34,333 nt of DNA from Micromonospora sp. CPCC 205371 (GCF_026130045.1 NZ_JAIBNX010000086.1:1-34333); one strand, 5' to 3'. Positions 1 to 7,705 are shown, numbered from the stretch's first letter. The notes: generated by a model not told the origin, from the letters alone. Made by a program: numbers and translations.

Positions 1-5
1 GCTCA

Positions 6-63
6 CTCGGCTGTGTTGTATGGGCCTCGCTGCGCTCGGCTGTGTTGTTTGGGCCTCGCTGCG
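6..63. repeat. 29-bp tandem direct repeat, two copies
   Basis: Copies at 6-34 and 35-63 differ at one base (A20 versus T49). Each ends in the motif GCCTCGCTGCG, and the next bases (CTCG) begin a partial third copy. The repeat lies downstream of the radA stop codon in a stretch (1-91) where I see no gene. It could be a small intergenic repeat family or part of an untranslated 3' region; nothing indicates coding. Confidence 0.8.
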
Positions 64-91
64 CTCGTGCGCCTGGGTGCCGCGCACTCGC

Positions 92-1516
92 TTACTCGGC
101 CGAGGCGCGGGCTGCCCATTGGAGCGCGGCGCGCACGTCGGCGACCTCGACGGCGCGCACGCCATCGGGGGTGATGCCGGTGGTCTCGGGGCCACAACCG
201 GGCGGGACCAGCGCGAACTTGAACCCGAGACGGGCCGCCTCGGCCAATCGGCGCGGGACCGCTCCCACGCGCCGGATCTCGCCGGTGAGCCCGACCTCGC
301 CGATCGCGACGAGGTGCGGTGCGATCGCGAGGTTGAGGCCGCCCGACGCCACAGCGAGGGCGACCGCAAGGTCGGCGGCCGGCTCGACGACGCGGATGCC
401 GCCCACCGTCGCGGCGAACACCTCGCGGTCATGGAGGGTGAGCCGCTCGGTGCGGCGCTGGAGGACCGCGAGGACCATGGCGAGCCGCGCGCTGTCGAGG
501 CCGGAGACGGTGGGCCGGGGCGAGCCAGCGACCGTGGCACCGATGAGCGCCTGCACCTCGGTGACGAGCGCACGGCGGCCTTCCATCGCCACGGTCACGC
601 AGGTGCCCGGCACAGGCTCGGCATATCGGGTCAGGAAGAGCCCGGACGGATCGGGCAGGCTGGCGATGCCACGCTCGTGCATCTCGAAGCAGCCGACCTC
701 GTCAGCGGTGCCGAACCTGTTTTTGACGCCGCGCACCAGCCGGAGCGAGGAGTGCTTGTCGCCCTCGAAGTGGAGCACCACGTCGACCAGGTGCTCCAGC
801 ACCCGAGGACCGGCGACCGTGCCCTCCTTGGTCACGTGCCCGACCAGCACGGTGGCGATGCCGCGCTCCTTGGCCACGCCGACGAGCGCTGCGGTCACCG
901 CGCGCACCTGCGTCACACCACCTGGCACGCCCTCGGTGCCGGGCGTCGAGATGGTCTGCACGGAGTCGAGCACCAGCAGGCCCGGCTTGACCGCGTCGAG
1001 GTGGCCGAGCACGGCGCCGAGGTCGCTTTCGGCGGCGAGGTAGAGCTGATCGTGCAGCGCACCCATGCGCTCGGCGCGCAGCCGCACCTGGCTCACCGAC
1101 TCTTCGCCGCTCACCACCAGCGACGGGCTGCCCGCACCGGCGGCCCACTGCTGGGCCACGTCGAGCAGCAGCGTGGATTTGCCGACGCCGGGCTCACCGG
1201 CCAGCAGCACGACGGCACCGGGGACGAGGCCCCCGCCGAGGACCCGGTCGAGCTCGCTCACGCCGGTCGGGCGGGCCTTGGCCGGCGCGGCGCTGATCTG
1301 CGCGATCGGGCGGGCCGGCTCGGCGGGCGCGCGGGAACTGACGACCCGGCCGGAAACGATCGGCCCCGTCGTGGACTCGACGATCGAGCCCCACTCGCCG
1401 CACTCGGGGCACCGGCCCACCCACTTGGGGGGCTGGTGCCCGCAGGCGTCGCACTCGAAGGCCGGGCGCGGCTCGCGGGCTGCCGGTCGCGTGCGGGGAG
1501 CTGATCGTGACGTCAC
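92..1516 (-). CDS. radA: DNA repair protein RadA (Sms)
   Basis: RadA is a RecA-like ATPase and branch-migration motor that processes recombination intermediates in the cytoplasm. The 474-residue protein has the full family layout. An N-terminal four-cysteine zinc finger (C22, C25, C36, C39) is followed by a Walker A motif GEPGVGKST at about 107-115, a Walker B-like LLVLDS at about 180-185, the RadA-specific KNRFG motif at 265-269, and a C-terminal Lon-protease-like domain. Length is normal for the family. The start is GTG at 1514-1516. No Shine-Dalgarno precedes it, but TACGGT sits 6 nt upstream on the minus strand, so a leaderless transcript is likely. The lipoprotein gene upstream on the same strand is separated by about 150 bp that contain an inverted repeat. 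Confidence 0.97.
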   Translation of the reverse strand: MTSRSAPRTRPAAREPRPAFECDACGHQPPKWVGRCPECGEWGSIVESTTGPIVSGRVVSSRAPAEPARPIAQISAAPAKARPTGVSELDRVLGGGLVPGAVVLLAGEPGVGKSTLLLDVAQQWAAGAGSPSLVVSGEESVSQVRLRAERMGALHDQLYLAAESDLGAVLGHLDAVKPGLLVLDSVQTISTPGTEGVPGGVTQVRAVTAALVGVAKERGIATVLVGHVTKEGTVAGPRVLEHLVDVVLHFEGDKHSSLRLVRGVKNRFGTADEVGCFEMHERGIASLPDPSGLFLTRYAEPVPGTCVTVAMEGRRALVTEVQALIGATVAGSPRPTVSGLDSARLAMVLAVLQRRTERLTLHDREVFAATVGGIRVVEPAADLAVALAVASGGLNLAIAPHLVAIGEVGLTGEIRRVGAVPRRLAEAARLGFKFALVPPGCGPETTGITPDGVRAVEVADVRAALQWAARASAE

Positions 1517-1522
1517 GCCGGC

Positions 1523-1528
1523 ACCGTA
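1523..1528 (-). promoter_or_regulatory. Putative radA -10 element (leaderless)
   Basis: Read on the minus strand the hexamer is TACGGT, a TANNNT-type -10. It ends 6 nt before the GTG start of radA, which would place transcription initiation at or next to the start codon. No convincing -35 is visible. Confidence 0.45.
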
Positions 1529-1560
1529 TCGGAGCGCACCGACGGTTTAGTGAGTGCGCG

Positions 1561-1625
1561 CCGCCCACAGACCGCACAAAGCGGCGGGAGCGAAGCGACC
1601 AGAGCGACTGCGGTCTACAGGGCGG
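1561..1625. terminator. Inverted repeat after the lipoprotein gene
   Basis: CCGCCC (1561-1566) plus AGACCGCA (1569-1576) pair with TGCGGTCT (1609-1616) plus GGGCGG (1620-1625), with a small bulge (AC against ACA) and a loop of about 32 nt. It lies between the end of the lipoprotein gene (1669, minus) and the start of radA (1516, minus). It could terminate the former or act as a structured element. There is no U-tract, so intrinsic termination is uncertain. Confidence 0.45.
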
Positions 1626-1668
1626 CCCTCAGGCGCGCGAGCGTCCCGAGCGGAGCGAGGGCATCGGC

Positions 1669-2334
1669 TTAGTGCTCTTCCTCGCTGACCTCGGCGTGCT
1701 CGCGCGCCGCTGGCGATAGCGGGATGCCGACCGGCACGGACAGCGGCAGCGTCTGGCCGCCGCCGAAGTCGAAGACCAGGTCGACGTTCATGCCCGGCTT
1801 CAGCGGCTGCTTCAGGTCGACCAGCCGCAGGTACTCGCCGGCGGCCTCGGTGAGGACGGCGAACTCGCCAGCGGCGATCTCGATGGAGGCCGGCCGCGCG
1901 GGACGTGCGGTGGGCGACGGCGACGCGGAAGGCGAGGCGGAGGCCGAAGGCGAGGCGGACGCGGTGGGCGAGGCCGACTCGGACGGGGACGGCGACGGGG
2001 ACGCCTCTTCCTCCTCGGCGCCACCGGCCAGGGCGACCGATCCCGCGTCTTCGCTGGCCACCGTGATGGTCACCGTCACGGTGCGCTGGGTGTCGTTGAA
2101 GATCCGGACGTCCAGCGGCGCGTTGCCGCCGGCCTCGTACCCCTCCGGGCTGTCGTAAACGACCACCGCGTTGCGGACCGACAGGATGCCGTCCTCGGTG
2201 GTGACGTCGCCGCTCGCGCCCGGCACCGCGGCGACCTTTTCCGCGGTCTCGGCGATCTGGCCCGCGCCGCAGCCGGAAACCAGCAGGGCAGCGGCAGCAG
2301 CCGCACCGGCCAGCAGCGTCTTGGAGCGCCTCAC
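1669..2334 (-). CDS. Secreted lipoprotein with Ser/Pro/Ala-rich linker
   Basis: This is a predicted exported lipoprotein of 221 residues with no family I can name. The GTG start at 2332-2334 is chosen because it is preceded by GGGAGGATC at Shine-Dalgarno distance and places a clean signal at the N-terminus: a basic RRSK, a hydrophobic LLAGAAAAAALLV, and a lipobox ending LVSGC. A longer frame opens at 2424 but its extra residues do not look like a signal peptide. After the lipobox come a conserved-looking beta-rich region, a low-complexity stretch rich in Ser, Pro, Ala and Glu, and a second folded portion. Two domains that resemble copper-chaperone or immunoglobulin-like secreted modules are possible, but I cannot confirm either. 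It stands alone upstream of radA. Confidence 0.85.
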   Translation of the reverse strand: MRRSKTLLAGAAAAAALLVSGCGAGQIAETAEKVAAVPGASGDVTTEDGILSVRNAVVVYDSPEGYEAGGNAPLDVRIFNDTQRTVTVTITVASEDAGSVALAGGAEEEEASPSPSPSESASPTASASPSASASPSASPSPTARPARPASIEIAAGEFAVLTEAAGEYLRLVDLKQPLKPGMNVDLVFDFGGGQTLPLSVPVGIPLSPAAREHAEVSEEEH

Positions 2335-2427
2335 GTCGATCCTCCCGTTTCGGAAGCGTTGTGACCGCGCCCCAGCGTAGTTGCCGGTGATCGGCCACCC
2401 CGCGCCGCCCCGCCGGCTCCGCACGCG

Positions 2428-3264
2428 TCACACCACCCGGCCACTGGCCACCAGCAGGATCACGTCGATGAGCGCGACCACGAGCACCGCGCGGAACACC
2501 ACGACGGGACGGGCACCGCGGGCGGTCGCCACGCGCCCGGCGTACCAGGCGGCTGGTAGGACCACGGCGGCGAGCACGACCGCTCCGACGCCCGCCCACG
2601 ATGGCGGGCCGGGCGGCCCGAAGACGAGCGTGACGGTCGTCGCGAGCAGCAGCACCGCGGCGGCCGCGCGGGAGCCGGCGGGCCCGATGCGGTGTGCCAG
2701 CCCGCGTACGCCGGTGCGGGCGTCATCGTCGAGGTCGGGCAGGACGTTCGCGAAGTACGCGCCCGCGCCCAGCAGCGCGCCCGCCGCGACGATCCACGCC
2801 GGCGGGCTCGGGGCACCGGGCAGCGCCAGCACCACGAACGCGGGCAGCGCTCCGAACGACACCGCGTACGGCACGACGGAGATGGGCGTGAACTTCAGCG
2901 GCCAGTTGTAGAGCAGCGCGCTGACGAAGGCCGTTGTCGCGCACAGTCCGGCCCGCCATCCGGACGCGAACCCGAGCACCGGCGTCGCGGAGGCCGCCAC
3001 CAGCCCCGCGATGCCGACCGCGCGCCGGCTGACCGCCCCCGTGGCGAGTGGCTTGTCGGTCCTGCCGACGGCGCGATCGCGATCGGCGTCCAGCCAGTCG
3101 TTGATCCAGCCGACGGCCAGCTGGCTCGCGAGCACGGTGGCCGCCACGAGAACGACGCCGCCCGGTCCGTGCCCGACGCCAAGGGCAAGGAGCGTCGCGG
3201 CGGCGGTCACCGCCAGCCCCGGCTCTGGATGGCAGGCGCGCAGAAGTTCCCACAGCGTGCGCAT
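2428..3264 (-). CDS. UbiA-family prenyltransferase
   Basis: This is an integral membrane prenyltransferase of 278 residues that would transfer an isoprenyl diphosphate to an aromatic acceptor. The two Asp-rich motifs of the family are present: N55-D56-xx-D59-xxx-D63 after the first helices, and D177-xxx-D181 in the second half. Several hydrophobic helices lie between and after them. The ATG at 3262-3264 is chosen because the longer frame from 3339 adds polar residues, and its Val codon near 3285 is GTA, not a start. The gene is divergent from a methyltransferase/ACAD-like/type III PKS operon with under 50 bp between the starts, so shared control is likely. By analogy with the A. missouriensis agq cluster it may prenylate a phenolic lipid made by that PKS. 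Chlorophyll- or menaquinone-type UbiA roles are alternatives. Confidence 0.9.
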   Translation of the reverse strand: MRTLWELLRACHPEPGLAVTAAATLLALGVGHGPGGVVLVAATVLASQLAVGWINDWLDADRDRAVGRTDKPLATGAVSRRAVGIAGLVAASATPVLGFASGWRAGLCATTAFVSALLYNWPLKFTPISVVPYAVSFGALPAFVVLALPGAPSPPAWIVAAGALLGAGAYFANVLPDLDDDARTGVRGLAHRIGPAGSRAAAAVLLLATTVTLVFGPPGPPSWAGVGAVVLAAVVLPAAWYAGRVATARGARPVVVFRAVLVVALIDVILLVASGRVV

Positions 3265-3311
3265 GGTTCGAAGTCTGGCCGTTACCGGTGAGTCGTGCCA
3301 CGCTCGATCAC

Positions 3312-4028
3312 ATGCGTACCCTGCCGCGCAACGATCCACGGCAGTACGACGATTTGGCCGGCGAGTGGTGGCGGCCCGATGGCGCGTTTGCGATGTTGCA
3401 CTGGTTGGCGGAGGCGCGCGCCCGCCTGATACCGCCGGCGACCCGCCCCAGGGCGGTACTCGTCGACATCGGCTGCGGCGCTGGCCTGCTCGCGCCGCAC
3501 GTGGCCGGCAAGGGGTACCAGCACGTGGGCGTCGACGTGACCCGGTCGGCGCTGGAGCAGGCCGCCGCGCACGGCGTCACGCCCGCCCTGGCCGACGCCG
3601 CCGCCCTGCCGCTGGCTGACGGCTGCGCCGACGTCGTGGCGGCCGGCGAGATCCTCGAACACGTTCCCGACCTGCCGGCCACGGTCGCCGAGGCGTGCCG
3701 GGTACTCCGGCCAGGCGGCCTCCTCGTGCTCGACACGCTGAACGCGACTCCGCTGAGCCGGCTGATGGCGGTCACGATCGCCGAGCGCCTCCGCGGCGTA
3801 CCGCGTGGCCTGCACGATCCGGCATTGTTCGTCGATCCGCGGGTACTGCGTGCCCAGTGCGCCCGGCACGGCGTGGCGCTGCGGGTGCGCGGCATACGCC
3901 CGACCGTTCCGGCGGTCGCGGGTTGGCTCGCCGGTGCCGGGAACCGACGGGGTCGGATCGTCCCGACCTGGTCCACTGCTGTGCTCTACCAGGGACGCGG
4001 AGTGAAGGAGGCAGGGTATGGCGGTTGA
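3312..4028 (+). CDS. SAM-dependent methyltransferase, UbiG/UbiE-like
   Basis: A class I methyltransferase of 238 residues. The SAM-binding motif I (DIGCGAG) is at about residues 52-58, followed by GVDVT (motif II region), LPLADGCADVV, and the post-motif ILEHVPDLPATVAEACRVLRPGG typical of UbiG/UbiE enzymes. It probably O-methylates a phenolic intermediate. The start at ATG 3312 gives an N-terminus with NDPRQYDDLAGEWW, a UbiG-like opening. An in-frame GTG at 3288 would add eight residues, and neither start has a strong Shine-Dalgarno. Its 3' end overlaps the next gene by 11 bp, so the two are translationally coupled. Assignment to the PKS pathway rests on this operon and on similarity of gene content to agq. 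A quinone-cofactor role is the main alternative. Confidence 0.9.
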   Translation: MRTLPRNDPRQYDDLAGEWWRPDGAFAMLHWLAEARARLIPPATRPRAVLVDIGCGAGLLAPHVAGKGYQHVGVDVTRSALEQAAAHGVTPALADAAALPLADGCADVVAAGEILEHVPDLPATVAEACRVLRPGGLLVLDTLNATPLSRLMAVTIAERLRGVPRGLHDPALFVDPRVLRAQCARHGVALRVRGIRPTVPAVAGWLAGAGNRRGRIVPTWSTAVLYQGRGVKEAGYGG

Positions 4029-5187
4029 CGCGGCGGCGGTTGCGAGCCGGCTAGCGCCACGGCTGTCCGCAAGGGCGGCTCAGCACGACCGGGACGGTTC
4101 GTTTCCGGTCGACGACTTCGCGGACCTGCGTCACGCGGGGCTGTTCGGTCTGATGGTGCCGCGTGCGCTGGGCGGCGCCGAGGCGGGCTTCGCGGAGTAC
4201 ACGGCGGTGGCGTACGAGTTGGCGCGCGGCAACGGGGCGACGGCGCTCGTGTTCAACATGCACGCGTCGGTGACCGGAGCGCTGGGCGCGGTCACCGAGG
4301 AGATCGCCGAGTCGCTGGGCGTACCCGACGAGGCGCTGGCGGCCCGCGACCGGATGCTCGCCCAGGCGGCGGCCGGATCTTGGTTCGGCGTGGCGATGAG
4401 CGAGCGCGGCGCGGGCTCCCGCCTCTCCAAGCTCTCGACCTCATACGAGCGGGTCGACGGCGGGTACCACATCAAGGGGGCGAAGACGTTCTGCTCCGGG
4501 GCGGGCCACGCCGACGCCTATCTGGTGGCCGCCCGGAGCGCGGCCGACCAGTCGGTGGTGTCGCAGTTTCTGGTGCCGGCGACCGTCGACGGCCTGCACG
4601 TCGAGCAGACCTGGGACTCCCTCGGCATGCGCGCCACCGCCTCGCACGACCTGCACCTCGACGTGGTGGTGCCCGAAGACACCCTGCTGGGCGGCGTGGA
4701 GGGGCTGGCGCTGGTGGTCGCGCAGCTCATGCCGCACTGGCTGATCGCGAGCTACGCGGCCGTGTACGTGGGGGTGGCCCAGGCCGCGATCGACGCGGCT
4801 GTCGAGCACGCGAACGCGCGGGGCATCAGCGGGCTGCCGGCGGTGCGGGCCCGGATCGGTCGGGCCGACGCGGCGGTGGCGGCGGCGCGGCTCGCGGTGG
4901 CCGAGGCGGCCCGCCGGGTCGACGAGGAGCCCGGCGACGCCGAGACCAACCGCTGGGTGTGGCGGGCGAAGCTGCTGGCCGGCACGACCGCCGCCGACGT
5001 GGCCGCCTCGATGCTGGAGGCGGCCGGCACGTCCGCCACCCGGCGCGGCCACCCGCTGGAACGGCTGTACCGCGACGCCCGATGCGGCTCGTTGCACCCA
5101 GCCACCTCGGACGTGTGCGCCGACTGGCTCGGCATCGCCGCGCTTGGCGGCGACCCGGACCGCGACGGGACAACCCCCCGATGGTGA
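4018..5187 (+). CDS. Acyl-CoA-dehydrogenase-fold flavoprotein, probable aromatic hydroxylase
   Basis: A 389-residue protein with the acyl-CoA dehydrogenase fold: helical N-terminal domain, a central beta domain with FGVAMSERGAGS and KTFCSGAGHADAYLV, and a helical C-terminal domain. The start ATG 4018 has a strong Shine-Dalgarno (AAGGAGG) 6 bases upstream, inside the end of the methyltransferase gene. The position normally holding the catalytic Glu of medium-chain dehydrogenases (motif YEGT) here reads L-H360-P361-A362-T363, so the base that removes the acyl alpha-proton is missing. This points to a flavin-dependent monooxygenase (group D, DszC/HpaB-like) rather than a fatty acyl-CoA dehydrogenase. 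In this operon a ring hydroxylation converting a resorcinol to a hydroquinone is the natural guess. The ATGGTGA overlap with the PKS gene supports co-expression. Confidence 0.88.
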   Translation: MAVDAAAVASRLAPRLSARAAQHDRDGSFPVDDFADLRHAGLFGLMVPRALGGAEAGFAEYTAVAYELARGNGATALVFNMHASVTGALGAVTEEIAESLGVPDEALAARDRMLAQAAAGSWFGVAMSERGAGSRLSKLSTSYERVDGGYHIKGAKTFCSGAGHADAYLVAARSAADQSVVSQFLVPATVDGLHVEQTWDSLGMRATASHDLHLDVVVPEDTLLGGVEGLALVVAQLMPHWLIASYAAVYVGVAQAAIDAAVEHANARGISGLPAVRARIGRADAAVAAARLAVAEAARRVDEEPGDAETNRWVWRAKLLAGTTAADVAASMLEAAGTSATRRGHPLERLYRDARCGSLHPATSDVCADWLGIAALGGDPDRDGTTPRW

Positions 5188-6239
5188 CCCCTGTGATCGC
5201 CGGGCTCGGCACTGCGCTGCCGCCGTCGTCCGCCCAGGACGAGCTGTGGGACGGCTTCTTCGCGGACCACTACGCCGGTCCGACTCGTGCGCTCGCCCAC
5301 CGGATCTTCGCCAACTCGGGCGTGCGGACGAGGCAGGCTGTGGTCAGCCCGCTCCTTGAAGACGTGTCCGGCTGGCCGACCGAGCGGCGCATGCAGCGGT
5401 ACCTGGTCGAGGCGCTGCCGCTCGGCAAGGAAGCGGTCGACCGGGCGCTCACCGACGCCGGGCTGAGCGCGGCCGACATCGGCCTTTTCGCGGTGTGCTC
5501 GTGCACCGGATACGTCACGCCGGGGCTCGACATCCTGCTCGCCCGCGACATGGGCATGGCACCGGACACCCAGCGGCTCTTCGTGGGGCACATGGGCTGC
5601 TACGCGGCGCTGCCCGGGCTGGGCACGGTGTCCGACTTCGTGACGGCGCGCGGGCGGCCGGCGCTGCTGCTGTGCACCGAGCTGACCAGCCTGCACGTGC
5701 AGCCGGCGGCCGCGCGCGTGGACACCCAACAGATCGTGGCGCACGCGCTTTTCTCGGACGCCGCGGCCGCCGTCGTGGTCGTTCCGGGCGCGGCATCCGG
5801 GTACGCCGTGCGTGAGGTCGCCGCTGTCACCGATACCTCGACCGCTGACCACATGACCTGGGACGTCACCGATCTCGGCTTCCGGATGGGGCTGTCGCCG
5901 CGGGTGCCGCAGGTGCTGTCGCTGCACGTCGCCGGGCTCGTCGACGGCATGCTTGCCAGGCACGGTCTAACCAGGTCCGATGTGGACGGTTGGGCGGTAC
6001 ACCCCGGTGGGCCGCGCATTCTCAACGTGGTCGAGCGCGAGCTGGCCCTGCCCGCCAATGCGTTGGCCGCGTCCAGGGCCACGCTTGCCGCGCACGGCAA
6101 CTGCTCGTCGCCAACGGTGCTGCTGATCCTCGATGCGTTGCGGCGCTGGCCGGACCCTCCCCGCCGGGTGCTGACGCTCGCTTTCGGGCCGGGTCTGACC
6201 CTGTACGCTGCGCTACTGGAGGGGACAGTTGCGCGGTAG
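5181..6239 (+). CDS. Type III polyketide synthase
   Basis: A homodimeric chalcone/stilbene-synthase-type condensing enzyme of 352 residues that would extend an acyl-CoA starter with malonyl-CoA and cyclise the chain. The catalytic triad can be placed at C140 (GHMGCYAALPG), H274 (WAVHPGGP) and N307 (HGNCSSPT), followed by the C-terminal FGPGLT loop of the family. The ATG at 5181 overlaps the upstream stop codon (ATGGTGA). A longer open frame runs from 4380 but its extra part overlaps the flavoprotein gene and is a shadow. Neighbouring methyltransferase, hydroxylase-like and UbiA genes suggest an alkylresorcinol-type product, as for AgqA of A. missouriensis. A tetrahydroxynaphthalene synthase (RppA-type) role cannot be excluded from sequence alone but fits the neighbours less well. 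Confidence 0.94.
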   Translation: MVTPVIAGLGTALPPSSAQDELWDGFFADHYAGPTRALAHRIFANSGVRTRQAVVSPLLEDVSGWPTERRMQRYLVEALPLGKEAVDRALTDAGLSAADIGLFAVCSCTGYVTPGLDILLARDMGMAPDTQRLFVGHMGCYAALPGLGTVSDFVTARGRPALLLCTELTSLHVQPAAARVDTQQIVAHALFSDAAAAVVVVPGAASGYAVREVAAVTDTSTADHMTWDVTDLGFRMGLSPRVPQVLSLHVAGLVDGMLARHGLTRSDVDGWAVHPGGPRILNVVERELALPANALAASRATLAAHGNCSSPTVLLILDALRRWPDPPRRVLTLAFGPGLTLYAALLEGTVAR

Positions 6240-6651
6240 CGACCGGCTGAGCCTGGTCATCCTGGTGATCGCAGCCGCCGGTGTGCTCGTGCTGGGCACC
6301 TGGTGGTGGGTGGCCAACGCCCCGGCACAGCCGGCGAGCGCCGAGCCGACGCCCGTCGCGTCCTCATGGGAGCCGGCGGAGGTACGCCCAGCCCCAGCGG
6401 ATGTCGATGTCCGAGTACTGGTGACGGCTCCGGGCCGCAGATACCGGCTCCAGTACGTCTGCTTCGGGCCCGGCTCGCTGGGCATCGTGGTCCAGGGTGC
6501 CGAGGGCGGCACCCAGTTGCGTGAGGTCGACTGCGAGGGCAGCTTCGACGAGTTCGAGCTGACCGCGGCCGGCGAGCGGATCGAGGTCGTGCTCGAGCGC
6601 CCGAACGGAGACACCGGCGAGGTGGACCTGCGTCTGGTCGAGACGCCCTGA
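6229..6651 (+). CDS. Small membrane-anchored extracytoplasmic protein, unknown
   Basis: A 140-residue protein of unknown function. The TTG start at 6229 is chosen because GGAGGGG lies 5 nt upstream; the gene overlaps the 3' end of the PKS gene. The N-terminus has one hydrophobic segment (about residues 7-27, ending in WWWV), then an Ala/Pro/Glu-rich linker and a compact beta-rich C-terminal domain with two cysteines (VCFGPG and DCEGSF) that could form a disulfide outside the membrane. No lipobox is evident. Its coupling to the PKS operon suggests a link to export, storage or sensing of the product, but it could equally be an unrelated passenger gene. It converges with the thioredoxin-like gene with only 8 bp between their ends. 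Confidence 0.82.
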   Translation: MRGSDRLSLVILVIAAAGVLVLGTWWWVANAPAQPASAEPTPVASSWEPAEVRPAPADVDVRVLVTAPGRRYRLQYVCFGPGSLGIVVQGAEGGTQLREVDCEGSFDEFELTAAGERIEVVLERPNGDTGEVDLRLVETP

Positions 6652-6659
6652 GCGCTGGA

Positions 6660-7421
6660 TCAGACCAGCTGGGCGAGGTCTGCCCGGAAGTCCTCGACCG
6701 ACGTGGTGGCGGGCACGGTGCGGCGTATCTCGCCGGTGCCGGACACCAGCAGCACGATCGCGGCCGTGCCGGGCGTGCCGAGCCGCAGATGGCCGCGCAA
6801 CTCGCCGGTCGGGTCGGCGAGGGTGCGTACCACCGCCGCGCCGAATTCGGGCGCCCTCGGCGTACTGGCGCGCGGCGTCGGCGCCGCCGCACCGGTCACG
6901 GTGATCACGGTGATTCCCGCACGGGCCGTGGCGGCCGTGTCGGCGACCAGGTCGGCGCACTCGCAGCCGTCGGTGAGCAGCACGGCGGCCGGCAGGAGCC
7001 CGCGCAGCGACACGGGCGAACCGTCGACGTCGATGAGGTCGAGCGCCGGCACGATCGCGCTGGGGGTGGCCGCGGCCGTCTCCTCGACGGCTGGCTGGAG
7101 CCGCTGCCCGGGCCAGATCACCGCGAGCAGGCTGGTGAGTGTCGCCAGTACGGCGATCGACATGATCATCAGAGGCACGCGCAGCGAGGTCTCCGAACCC
7201 TTCGCGGCCGACGTCGGCGCCCTGCCGAGCCGGCGCCGCCAGGCCTCGCGCCGAGCCTGCCTCTGTAGGTCACGCCGGACGGTCGCGATCTCCTCGGCGA
7301 GCTCGCTCGGGTCGTCGGGGATGATGACGGTGCCCCACTCGGGCGGCAGGTCGGGAATGCCGTCCGACGGCCCGCCACCGTCGTGCGGCGAGCCACCGTT
7401 GCCGTTGCCCCTAGTTCCCAT
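6660..7421 (-). CDS. Membrane-anchored thioredoxin-fold-like protein with CEC motif
   Basis: A 253-residue protein in three parts: a Gly/Pro-rich and then charged cytoplasmic N-terminal segment (residues 1-80, including a basic coiled-looking EEIATVRRDLQRQARREAWRR), one transmembrane helix (about 83-103), and an outer domain from about 125. The outer domain has the TlpA/AhpC-like order: LDLIDVDGSPVSLRGLLPAAVLLTDG, then C153-E-C155, then LADPTGELRGHLRLGTPGTAAIVLLVSGTGEIRR. The active site is CxC rather than CxxC, so redox activity is uncertain. A periplasm-equivalent redox or thiol-handling role is an inference from fold only. The start ATG at 7419-7421 is the only sensible one. About 280 bp separate it from carD on the other strand. 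Confidence 0.82.
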   Translation of the reverse strand: MGTRGNGNGGSPHDGGGPSDGIPDLPPEWGTVIIPDDPSELAEEIATVRRDLQRQARREAWRRRLGRAPTSAAKGSETSLRVPLMIMSIAVLATLTSLLAVIWPGQRLQPAVEETAAATPSAIVPALDLIDVDGSPVSLRGLLPAAVLLTDGCECADLVADTAATARAGITVITVTGAAAPTPRASTPRAPEFGAAVVRTLADPTGELRGHLRLGTPGTAAIVLLVSGTGEIRRTVPATTSVEDFRADLAQLV

Positions 7422-7649
7422 GGCGCACCCTGCCCGCTCACCGCGATGTCGATCGGGGTCTACCCCTCAGGGTCTCGCACCTGGGCTGGGATCGCCAGGG
7501 GGTGCCGCTCCTTACCTGATCTCCATACGCCGTCATCGGGTGAGGTATTGGTCACTCTGTGTGGCGGATCAGCTCGATGTTTGCTGTGTCAAGCTGGAGA
7601 AAGACCTGTCACAAGCCCCCTGAGCTGCACTAACGGTAAGGGCCAGGGT

Positions 7650-7678
7650 GGGACATCGGTGCCTGAGCGTGTTACCCT
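7650..7678 (+). promoter_or_regulatory. Putative sigma-70-type promoter of carD
   Basis: GGGACA at 7650-7655 (four of six matches to TTGACA), a 17-bp spacer, and TACCCT at 7673-7678. Initiation near 7685 would give a leader of about 20 nt carrying the GAAAGGGG Shine-Dalgarno before the ATG at 7706. The -10 sits inside an imperfect GTGTTA/TAGACAC dyad. The rest of the 7422-7649 gap shows no gene. Confidence 0.6.
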
Positions 7679-7705
7679 AGACACAGCGAAAGGGGTTTCG
7701 AACCT

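Noticed and set aside
1917-2010. Short-period GC-rich repeat in the lipoprotein gene as a possible array
   Set aside because: It is the coding sequence of a Ser/Ala/Pro linker and the repetition follows from codon use.
4380-5180. Upstream extension of the type III PKS reading frame
   Set aside because: It lies over the flavoprotein gene and reads as Arg/Gly-rich sequence. The family start is at ATG 5181.
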